A stretch of 64,000 nt of DNA from Flectonema sp. DT1601 (lineage: Eukaryota > Euglenozoa > Diplonemea > Diplonemida > Diplonemidae): the NCBI GenBank assembly GCA_964019425.1, contig OZ025791.1, forward strand, positions 1,278,501 through 1,342,500, given 5' to 3'. Position numbers and translations under genes: made by a program. Every line of letters starts with the position of its first letter. Within the stretch, counting starts at the first letter, position 1. The notes under the pieces are model-generated. The model was not told the origin of the DNA, made no database searches, and saw only the letters and a list, made by a program, of their open reading frames with translations. Of this stretch, positions 10,536-19,096 are shown piece after piece.

Positions 10536-12398
10536 ATGTCGAAGCAAAAAGCCAAACAGACTAGTGACAGCAGCAGTGAAAGTAGCTCTGGCTCTGAGTC
10601 TGAGAGAGTGAAGTCAGCAAAAAAGAAAGCCAGCAAGCCTGCCCCGAAGAAGAGCAAACGGAGCTCCAACAGTGGCAGCCACAGTAGCAGTACCAAGCGG
10701 TTACAACTAGATTTCGAACAGGCATGGAAAGAAAAAATACTGAGTGATGTGATTAGCGGGCTGAACACCACACTCATAGAAAAGCTAATGGCTGTGAAAA
10801 AGGCCAAGGGAGATGCAAAGGAAAAGTTTGAACTTGAGATAGAGCAAATCAATAACGATATCACCAAAAACGAGGCCTTACATGAAAAACTAATGCTCCA
10901 ACCAGCAACATCCACCAAAGACAACAGCGCATCGATCGCAGCCTGCGACAACATGAAGATGCTGGTGGAGGCCATGCAATCAGTCGAAATGAACGAAGTC
11001 GGTATCATCGACCTGAAGGGGAAGGTTGTAGATGCTCAAGAGAGACCTCTTTACGAGGAAGCAGAAATCATTCTAGAGCGTCAATGCTATAAAAACTCAC
11101 TGCAGTACATCACGGACAAAGACAAGAATGCCAAACCCCGAATTACTTACGTTGGAGGGACGCCCGGTGTCGGGAAGACGTCATTTCGTTTCTACCTGCT
11201 GTGGCTGTGGGTCAACAAGAAGGACGGTTGGTTGAATAATTTTGAAAGTGTCCACTTTTCACATTGTAAACACATCTACACCATTACAAGGGACGACAGA
11301 GAATTTAGTGTGAGTCGGTCGACAGAAAAAGAGATATTCGATTCTGGCAATCCAAATCTCGGCCTTGGACTGATCGAGGCACCTGCAAAGCTGGAAGCAC
11401 TTGAGCACCAACTCTACGGAATGGCAGCCCTCATCATGACCGTATCACCTGGACGACTTGGCGCTGGTACCGAGATCAGCAAGGTAGTGTCGAGTAAAAC
11501 CTATATCACCTTGTGGGATATGAACGAAGCAATAAAGCTGGTGCAGTTTGGCATATTCGGAGATGAGGGTAAACAACAACTGAACGAACGCTTCCCTCTG
11601 TATGGTGGTGTGCTGCGTCTGCTTGCGCATTCCGATCCTGAGGAACTGGTCAAAACGGTATTGACGCAGGTGACGATTGAATTCATTAGAGAAGTATTAG
11701 AGCGAGAAACGCCCAAAGGAAAATCGGCATTTGTGCATCGATTAGTAGCTCTGGGGAAAGACGGTGAAATCATCGGTTTCATCAGCAACGTTGTGTTGAA
11801 GAAGTGTTTGTACAGCCTGAAGCGAAGCAAGACTGACGAAATGCGTGGTCTCTTAAAAGTTGTTGGGAAGGGTGAGATGGGATTCATCTTCGAAGCGATG
11901 GTGTGTGGTGACCTCACAAGAGATGCTAAAGAAACCGGGAAATGTCACTTGGTGCTTGCCGATAAGACAACAATCAAGGTCGGGAGAGACTACCTCACAT
12001 ACAATGCCAACAGCAAACCTGCCGAGACAGGTCGACTTTACAAGCCTTGGAATCAGAATTTTCACGGATTGGACTTCTTCGTCCTACAGGCAGGGATTGG
12101 CAACCATAAGCAGACCCTGTACATGCTTCAAACGACCATCTCGAGTAGTCACAAGGAACTCTCTTTTAGCAACACGGAAATCACGACACTCATTAGGAAT
12201 CTCGGCGGTGTATCGGCTATCGGCAAGATTGTCATAGTCTATGTACTCCCCGAAAAGAATGAAAAATTCAATCCACCAGAACCGATCAACGCGATGACTG
12301 AAGTTCAGAAAAATGCTACATCCGTAGTTGGATGGCCCGACCCAAAGATAGAGGGGTTTGACTACTCTGATGATGCTGAAGTCAGCGTTGATCTCTAG
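10536..12398 (+). CDS. Crinkler/RHS-type P-loop NTPase-nuclease, copy B
   Basis: The product is 620 aa. From about residue 110 to the end it is essentially identical to copy A, including Walker A GTPGVGKT and the C-terminal nuclease-like domain. Residues 1-45 are also identical. The intervening coiled-coil segment (about 10672-10848) is strongly different: copy B reads KEKILSDVISGL where copy A reads KIHQLNDRLDKL. ATTCACAG again precedes the ATG by 19 bases, so transcript processing is probably the same. The frame could be extended to a GTG at 10497, but the shared ATG context favours 10536. The whole 2.7-kb unit, including its 3' flank, is a recent duplication of copy A. Confidence 0.8.
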   Translation: MSKQKAKQTSDSSSESSSGSESERVKSAKKKASKPAPKKSKRSSNSGSHSSSTKRLQLDFEQAWKEKILSDVISGLNTTLIEKLMAVKKAKGDAKEKFELEIEQINNDITKNEALHEKLMLQPATSTKDNSASIAACDNMKMLVEAMQSVEMNEVGIIDLKGKVVDAQERPLYEEAEIILERQCYKNSLQYITDKDKNAKPRITYVGGTPGVGKTSFRFYLLWLWVNKKDGWLNNFESVHFSHCKHIYTITRDDREFSVSRSTEKEIFDSGNPNLGLGLIEAPAKLEALEHQLYGMAALIMTVSPGRLGAGTEISKVVSSKTYITLWDMNEAIKLVQFGIFGDEGKQQLNERFPLYGGVLRLLAHSDPEELVKTVLTQVTIEFIREVLERETPKGKSAFVHRLVALGKDGEIIGFISNVVLKKCLYSLKRSKTDEMRGLLKVVGKGEMGFIFEAMVCGDLTRDAKETGKCHLVLADKTTIKVGRDYLTYNANSKPAETGRLYKPWNQNFHGLDFFVLQAGIGNHKQTLYMLQTTISSSHKELSFSNTEITTLIRNLGGVSAIGKIVIVYVLPEKNEKFNPPEPINAMTEVQKNATSVVGWPDPKIEGFDYSDDAEVSVDL

Positions 12399-12719
12399 TA
12401 GTGCATCTGGCAGCACCGATACAAAAAGAAAAGTAACAAAGAAAACCACAAACAAAAAGAAGTAGCTTCTCTGTATTGATGTGCAGGTAAACGAAGACTT
12501 TTCCTCCTGCCACCCAGCCCCGATAAAATCTCGCCCGCAATTGAAATCGTACTGTCGTGCTTCTAAGCACCTTTACGATAAGAACACTAGTGTGAAAGTG
12601 AAATGTTGCAGTCATAAAGTATTTCTCACAGGAAACATGACCAATGAACTCACCTTTCGTTTGTTCGTCATCACATAATAAGGTGTCACATCGAGCAAGC
12701 TGCTGTGGGGTGTTGCATT

Positions 12720-13256
12720 GTAGCTTTTGGCTAAGGCCCTCCCTGAAGAGCAAGAACAAAAAAACTACTCGCACCTGAAGAAAACATACACAAAGAATAC
12801 ACTGTAAGCTGTGTTTGTCACAACAGGAGAGAAAAGAAAGAATGTCAAGGTTGGTCACCTTGCCTATCAACGCACAACATTGGTGGTCTCTACTAGACCC
12901 TGAGCGATCCCACTGGCTCTCTCATCGTTCATAGTACCTGTGTGAAGTTATAAAATCAAAGGTAAACTATGAACTACAAATGACTTAGCCTGTTATTATA
13001 ATGCCACAGGCAGGCCCTGCATTCAGCAACTATCCAGCAGTGCTTGGATGTCCTGATCTTCTTCTAAAAAAAAAGAAAGAAAAACAAAACTGTAGCTGGG
13101 ATCACTCAGGATCAACAGACTACCAATGCTACCTGTTGTACTTGCTCACTATGGGGGGTGATGCCAAACACCCAGAAGTACTAAACTGCTTTCCTTCTTG
13201 CTGCCCAGGGGTTTCTGACCAGAACTAATAGAAAATAAAAAGCAGATGGGAAACAT
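12720..13256 (-). repeat. Second inverted partial copy of the 1.3-kb repeat
   Basis: This copy is nearly identical to 9796-10330. It forms the 3' flank of copy B and diverges after GGGAAACATTAAAAAC, where the duplication ends. Confidence 0.8.
12846..13049 (-). ncRNA. Hairpin-chain RNA-like element, copy 5
   Basis: This is the reverse complement of copy 1 (coordinates sum to 17185) and almost identical to copy 4, as expected from the recent duplication of the Crinkler/RHS unit. Confidence 0.45.
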
Positions 13257-14040
13257 TAAAAACATTGGAGTTTAACTTATTCTCCACCTTGTGCGCATCG
13301 GCAGCAAATAAATAAGAAAAAGGCAACCTGTTTGATCCAAATTGGATCCATACCACATCGCTGCTGGTGTCTGGTGAAGTTATAAATCTAGACAACCAGC
13401 AGCTTCTGATGACTTACCTGGCTTATGCCCCAGGCGGCCCTGCACCCCGATCCAATCATGTTCATTCTATTTAAAAAAAAATAAAAGAAAGTAGAACAAA
13501 ACAGATTGCCAAGTTGTTCACCGACTCCCCAGCGCTAACTCACAAGAGGGAGGTGTTGTTAATCACCTTGGAGGCTGCAATGCACTCCCCATGTTGCCCT
13601 ATGATGTAAACTGTGAATCACAGTATGAGGAAGAGTTATTTTAAAAGTGCCGATCTGTTTTCTATCGGTCTTAACCTGGTGAGCCAGTATTTATAAAAAA
13701 AGAAGAGAAGAAACAAAGTATAATGCCTCGAGCGACATTGTTTAATGATGCCGTCTACTTGGATATAAAATACCAGTAGCGGGTTCCTCTTATAGGACCG
13801 AGCAGATTGCAGTGAAACTGGCGTTGGAAAATTTAGGTCCGGTGGCGGAGGATGAACATGAATCTCTAACAACAACGACGCACCTGTTGACTGATTCCTG
13901 GCAACTTAACCCAGTCATTGTCAGCTTTGGCATCAAACCTGTTATTGGTTTCATCATAGAATTTAACAACCATTTCAACAGGTTATTTATTTAATTATTT
14001 ATTTAATTATTTTTTTCTTTTCTTTTCTATTCTCAGCGTG
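13256..14040. repeat. Diverged relative of the 1.3-kb repeat unit
   Basis: Besides the diverged hairpin element, 13890-13990 aligns with 5855-5950 of repeat unit 2, sharing TTTGGCATCAAACCTGT and CCATTTCAACAGGTTATTTA. It appears to be an older member of the same family lying next to the recent ones. The remainder up to 14693 holds no recognisable gene. Confidence 0.6.
13315..13510 (-). ncRNA. Diverged hairpin-chain RNA-like element, copy 6
   Basis: Read on the minus strand, it keeps TGCAGGGCC (13436-13444), TAAGTCAT (13409-13416) and the 13-base loop TTTATAACTTCAC (13374-13386). The stems have other sequences: CCTGG/CCAGG (13417-13434), GCTGCTGG..TGTCT with AGACA..CCAGCAGC (13360-13403), and GATCC/GGATC with loop AATTT (13334-13348). 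An outer stem GGCAATCTG/CAGGTTGCC (13502-13510 with 13322-13330) closes the domain and is followed by TTTTT, as at a Pol III terminator. Paired changes in at least two stems relative to copies 1-5 are the best evidence for a functional RNA. Confidence 0.55.
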
Positions 14041-14693
14041 AGTGGTGCTGTTATTAGTTTTATCGTTATTATCGAACTTCTTCTGCAGTTCACAGCCACT
14101 CACCCATTTCCACTCTTCAATTCAAAGCCCGCTGTCCCGCCTCCGTCAAAGACCTGGCACTACCCAGCGGTGAACCTATCTAAGATTAGGATAGGGTCAC
14201 ATGAATGTCCTTAGTTTCTGTTCTGCCAGTTGTGCGTATTACTTTATTCTTTATTCAGGTGCTGTACAGACATGGAAAGCAAATTATTATAGTTCACTGT
14301 ATCCTTAACAGCTTGTTAAAAATCGTTGTATGTTAATATGATCCAATAGTGTTGTATTTTACATATCTCAATGCTTATTTTTTAAGATAACACCTGCGAT
14401 CCAAAAAGAAAAAAAGTCGAGTACAAAATCCTGTTGTGCAAACTCGCCCTGGCGGTGAGAAGGTGATGTTTTATGGTTGTTGGAAATTCTTTTGACTCAA
14501 ACTAGTATATGTGCCAGATAGGTGACCGGCACAGTAAGTGTACAATATTGTATGTTCTCCGTAACTGTCATGTTCCTTGCCAAAGAACACAGTTGTCTCG
14601 TACTACTATTTTCCTTACAGAATATAAATGTACTTTGAATGAGGAAACGTGTAATGACAACTTACATACTGAGATCTTCGGATATAGACACCC

Positions 14694-17600
14694 ATGAGCG
14701 ACAGTGATAGCGAAGTAGTGCAGCCGAAGAGGAGGACTAAAACATCTTCGGATACTACGGCATCTGACGTTGCGGATTTCGATAATGATGTGTCGACTGG
14801 ATCGGAATTAAGTGCAAAGCGGAGATGGGAAGATCTCAAGCTCGATAGTGATAGTGACTCTTCTGAGGCGTTACCGGGTTTTGATGAAGAGACCTCAGAG
14901 CCTCCCAGCGGGGGAGACCAGGAGTCCTTGATACCAGCACCGCCGCCTTTTTCTTTACCACAAGAAGTCAAAGTCATGCATTCGGGACCAGAATCGAACG
15001 AGCAGTTGAAAAAGATTACGGCGACGGCGGGTGCATCAATTGAGGAGGAGGAAAGCATACCACATCAAGAAAACAGAGGCTCATGTGAATCGGTAGTTTC
15101 TAGTTCGGGTAGTCCTTCACAAGAAAAAAAGAAATTGCTTGAAGAGACAGAAGACATTCGTCCAGAATCAAAACCGTCGGCTTCGCAGGAACAAGCCTGT
15201 TCTCGTTCAGCTTGTCTTTCGCAATGCGAGTCGACTTCAGAAATGACATCATTACAGAGGGATCTCTTAATACAGCCCGATACAGCGGAAGTCATGTTGA
15301 CTGTAAAATCGGAATCTTCTATTGTGGTTGCCACGAGCTGCGATAAATCACTGCAAGTGGAAGACGAGACAATTAGTACACTGGAATCACAAATGTCAAA
15401 AATAGCAGATCTCGAACGCTTGGTAAATCTGATGGAAAATGAGCGAACAGAATTGAAAAATGAAATTAATGTCTTAAAAAACCCGTTGCACTCCTTTGAA
15501 ACTCTAGCTGCAGCAACTGTGGCAACCATCGCAATTGCCTTGACAACAGAAGTACGGCAGCAAGAGGTGGATGTGACCGTTGAAAATTATCTACTTGCAG
15601 CTGTACAGGGGAGACTAGTTAGTATCCCGCCCACTACAGCCGAACTACATTTGCCAACGAAGCATCCACAAGTAGTTCTCCCACCGGAAAAGTATCAACC
15701 CTCTGATGAAGAACGAGACAATAAACGCAATGGCGATAAGATCAATGACGTCGTGATGCTTTTGAATGAAATAATGGAAGATGAATTTGATAATGCCGAG
15801 CAGTTTACTGACATTATAAATAAACTTAGACAACTGCATCTTCTGCACAACCAAAGCGGGGAACCAATAGCGAATGTTGAACAGTTGCAAAGTGTAAATG
15901 AACACAGTCAGTCAGTAGCAGCAGACTTCACTGTGCAGAATGATATTACAAGTTTGTTGGATGATTCTCCATCTACAAATGCTGTTGCTGGCATTTCCCT
16001 AGAGGAGCAACTTGCAAGAGTAACTCTACAGCTTCAGGCATCAAGAGAAAGTAATCAGTTTGACGCTGGTTTAAAGTCAACTATGGTAACACAAGTACAG
16101 CTTAATGTTCACAAACTATACGAACTCCAATCCGAATTGGAAAATGACAACAATGCACTCAAGCTAACAATAGCTGAATTACAAGAACATCACCCCCAAG
16201 AGGACCAAACTGCTGACTTAAGAGCAAAGATAACAGAGCTTCAGAATCATATTGAATCTCTAATGCGAAAGGCCGACTTCAAAAGCTCTCACGCAAACCT
16301 AGAGGAGGATTTGCATAGACTGATGATTCACAAAAAAACCTCAGCAATCATTAAAACACGCAAGACATTGCGACTATCGAGGCTGAGGGAAAATAAGCTG
16401 ATGTCTTTCTTTGACTCGTTGTCTTCGGTAACGGTATTTGACTATTCGTATTCGTCTCTTAGTGAAATTGAAAACAGGGAGAGGGGCACCACAATAAATG
16501 CAGAACGTCTTTTATCAGACGAAATTCGGGAAAGGTTTGCAAACAGCGAACAGCAGTTAGCGGAGTTGACGTCCATTAGAATACTCTCACAGTATGAATT
16601 TGAAGTTATAATGGATGTGAGAAGGGTTGAATTACTGCAATCTGAAAAAGCCACATTGGAAAAAGAAATTATCTCCCTTCAAAGTACTGTTGCAGAAACG
16701 ACTGGAAAATTGCACCAAACTCAAATGAAAACTCAAGATTTGGAAGAACTTTTAATAACGATGAAAGAAGAACACGAGTCGATGACAGAACGACTATCTC
16801 AGCGCTCAAAAAAAGACTTCGATCTTTTAACAGAGGAGAATGAATCTCTCACCACTCAGTTGTCATCATTGCAAACGATACACGAAGAAATGCTGGTTGA
16901 CAGAACTGAACTTTATGAACTTCGAGACCAACGTGATCACATCGAAGGAAAAGCAATGGAGACTGAAAAGCAAAATAAAGTACTGAGAGAAAGCCTTGAA
17001 ACGATGAAGGAAAAATATGACTCAGCGAGGGGGGGTTTGCACAAAGCGAACTCGATGGTGGAACGGTTGCAGAGCGCCTTGCAAACAACCGAAACTCAGC
17101 TTTCAGAAACCACTCAGGTACTAGAAGGCGAGCGGGAAGAATCGCAGCAGGAAATCCTGTTCCTCAACGATAGGCTTACAAAGTATAATAAAAAGCAATT
17201 TAAGAATGTCGAATCAGTACAAGCCGTTCAACAACTAAAGAGGAAAGTCTCTCTTCTAAAATCAACGATAAAAACCAACGAAATTGATGCGACTTCACAG
17301 GTGTCCATACTGCAGGAGCAACATGAACGTTCACTCTCTGACGCTACTAGTGACATATCTAAGAGATTCGAAGCTATAACACAAGAAAATACTGATCTTC
17401 AACAGATTGTAAAAACCTTAACAATCGCAAACAAGGAGCTTCAAACTGGCCTTACTCAGCATCAGTCGGAAGCTAGACAATTATCTTCCCAGGTTTCAGG
17501 ATTACACAGCGATATCCACACCTATAAAACATTATTGTCAACAGAGAGATCGCTGAGCGAGGCAAGCCAAGCTGAACACCTCCAACATATTAGTGAAATC

Positions 17601-18578
17601 TCAGTTTTAAAAGAGCAAAGTAGCAATTATTCGTTGGAAAATAAACACTTGGCAACTGATGTGACGAATGAAAAAAAAAGATCTCTGAGACTTGAGGAGG
17701 AATTGGATAATTTGAAATTTACGATGAGGGAAATGTCTGAAAGAAAGGAGGAGATTGAAGATGTTGTTGCTGGATACAAGACACTAGTCTCAAATAGCAA
17801 TGCGATATTACAAAGACAAGTCTCAGAGAGAGAAGATTATCCGTTGCAGCTTAGACAGGAATTGCATTCCAGTAAGGCATCCAACAGACGTCTTGTTGAG
17901 GAGAATTTTCTATTCCAAAATTCGATAGAATCTCTCAAGAGTGAGCTACACCAGGTGCAGACTTGTAACGATAATCTAAACAGTCATAATAAGGCTCTCG
18001 AAAATGTCACGAGAGGGGCCCGTCACAGAGAGGTGATAGATTCACATCAGAGCAGTCATTTAGAAAAAACTACAGCACGGCAACAGCTTCAAATAAAGCA
18101 GTTATCATCTACGAGGGATGCACTAGAGGTTATGGTTGATGAATACAAGTCATTACTTCATAGTGAAAAAGATCTCAAGAGAGAAGAAATGATTCGCTTG
18201 ACCGACTCCCTTGCGGAAACCAGAGCTGAAGTTGTATATCTACAGAGGACTAGTCCACAAAGGAAAGCATTGCAGCAATTACCGTCACTTGAAACCCTTC
18301 GGAGAACTGATTTAAAACTTCATGAAAAAACAGCACTGTGTGGTATAATCCATTTCGCTATGCATGGTGTAGCAGCTATTAATATTGATACTTCTCGTTT
18401 TATGAAAACACCTACCAGTCCTTATCTACTTCCTGGTGGTCAACAAACTGATGATGGTATGCCGTCACTTGCTGACCTGGCACTCCGACTTGATAAGTGT
18501 ATGAAAAGCTATCGGAAAAGTAAGCGAAAGAAGCTGGACACTACTAACCGTCCACAAGTTAAGAAACAGTCGGGTTAG
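14694..18578 (+). CDS. Large coiled-coil protein
   Basis: The product is 1294 aa in one uninterrupted exon. The N-terminal 150 residues are acidic and Ser-rich. From about residue 230 to 1200 the sequence is Glu/Gln/Leu/Lys-rich with heptad character, for example IADLERLVNLMENERTELK and LQSEKATLEKEIISLQ, broken by short loops near 270-330 and 570-600. The tail is basic (KSYRKSKRKKL). Such architecture is common in basal-body, centrosomal, kinetochore and golgin-type proteins, but no diagnostic domain is visible and I do not assign a family. A strong acceptor (TTTTCCTTACAG, ending 14620) lies 73 bases upstream, and a short upstream ORF starts at an ATG near 14628. Confidence 0.8.
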   Translation: MSDSDSEVVQPKRRTKTSSDTTASDVADFDNDVSTGSELSAKRRWEDLKLDSDSDSSEALPGFDEETSEPPSGGDQESLIPAPPPFSLPQEVKVMHSGPESNEQLKKITATAGASIEEEESIPHQENRGSCESVVSSSGSPSQEKKKLLEETEDIRPESKPSASQEQACSRSACLSQCESTSEMTSLQRDLLIQPDTAEVMLTVKSESSIVVATSCDKSLQVEDETISTLESQMSKIADLERLVNLMENERTELKNEINVLKNPLHSFETLAAATVATIAIALTTEVRQQEVDVTVENYLLAAVQGRLVSIPPTTAELHLPTKHPQVVLPPEKYQPSDEERDNKRNGDKINDVVMLLNEIMEDEFDNAEQFTDIINKLRQLHLLHNQSGEPIANVEQLQSVNEHSQSVAADFTVQNDITSLLDDSPSTNAVAGISLEEQLARVTLQLQASRESNQFDAGLKSTMVTQVQLNVHKLYELQSELENDNNALKLTIAELQEHHPQEDQTADLRAKITELQNHIESLMRKADFKSSHANLEEDLHRLMIHKKTSAIIKTRKTLRLSRLRENKLMSFFDSLSSVTVFDYSYSSLSEIENRERGTTINAERLLSDEIRERFANSEQQLAELTSIRILSQYEFEVIMDVRRVELLQSEKATLEKEIISLQSTVAETTGKLHQTQMKTQDLEELLITMKEEHESMTERLSQRSKKDFDLLTEENESLTTQLSSLQTIHEEMLVDRTELYELRDQRDHIEGKAMETEKQNKVLRESLETMKEKYDSARGGLHKANSMVERLQSALQTTETQLSETTQVLEGEREESQQEILFLNDRLTKYNKKQFKNVESVQAVQQLKRKVSLLKSTIKTNEIDATSQVSILQEQHERSLSDATSDISKRFEAITQENTDLQQIVKTLTIANKELQTGLTQHQSEARQLSSQVSGLHSDIHTYKTLLSTERSLSEASQAEHLQHISEISVLKEQSSNYSLENKHLATDVTNEKKRSLRLEEELDNLKFTMREMSERKEEIEDVVAGYKTLVSNSNAILQRQVSEREDYPLQLRQELHSSKASNRRLVEENFLFQNSIESLKSELHQVQTCNDNLNSHNKALENVTRGARHREVIDSHQSSHLEKTTARQQLQIKQLSSTRDALEVMVDEYKSLLHSEKDLKREEMIRLTDSLAETRAEVVYLQRTSPQRKALQQLPSLETLRRTDLKLHEKTALCGIIHFAMHGVAAINIDTSRFMKTPTSPYLLPGGQQTDDGMPSLADLALRLDKCMKSYRKSKRKKLDTTNRPQVKKQSG

Positions 18579-19096
18579 GAATCATTTTCAGCGTTTCTGT
18601 GAAAATATTACCCTCTTGTTGGTAGTGAAGTTCTTATTTAAATAGTCGAAATATTACTCGGGATTTCGACTTTCGAGCTGTAAAACTCTACCCGTGTTGA
18701 ATTTCAGTTCTTGTCTTTTAGTTTCTCATTCTATTTACTTTGTTTTTATTCCAGTCTTTTTAACTTAGTCAAGGTAATTAGTGGTACGGTTATTCTCAGT
18801 TATTTGTTGTTGTTATTTTGTTTTACTGCAACGAAACAATTATTCTTCTCGAGGCATACAGTCACTATGCTTTATGTTTTTATAGACCAATGTCGACGAT
18901 ATATATTATGGGTCAATTGTTGGTAATGATATTATTTTATTTACTTACAGCAATAAAAACTACTTGTGTCGACCGGATGATTTGTAAAATAAAACCCTTC
19001 TTCATTCATTTTATCTATTTATTGTTATTCAGGAATCACTCGTCATTCACAAAAAACTTATACTACTGAGAGATGCGTTAATGTGATTCATAAGAA
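18579..19096. other. Intergenic region with acceptor for the polycystin gene
   Basis: This is a T-rich spacer. A pyrimidine tract ending ATTGTTATTCAG (AG at 19031-19032) is a likely trans-splice or 5'UTR-intron acceptor. The resulting 64-base leader would contain two minimal upstream ORFs, ATG-CGT-TAA (19073-19081) and ATG-TGA (19081-19086). Confidence 0.5.

Noticed and set aside
13405-13440. Hammerhead ribozyme core CTGATGA on the + strand
   Set aside because: The following stem is not closed by GAAA, and the other copies read AAATGA at this place, so the core is not conserved.
13300-13450. Spliced-leader RNA gene (CAGGTAAGT with AATTTGG as an Sm-like site)
   Set aside because: The GT is not kept in the other five copies (CAGGCTAAGT), and the AATTT lies in a hairpin loop, unlike a single-stranded Sm site.
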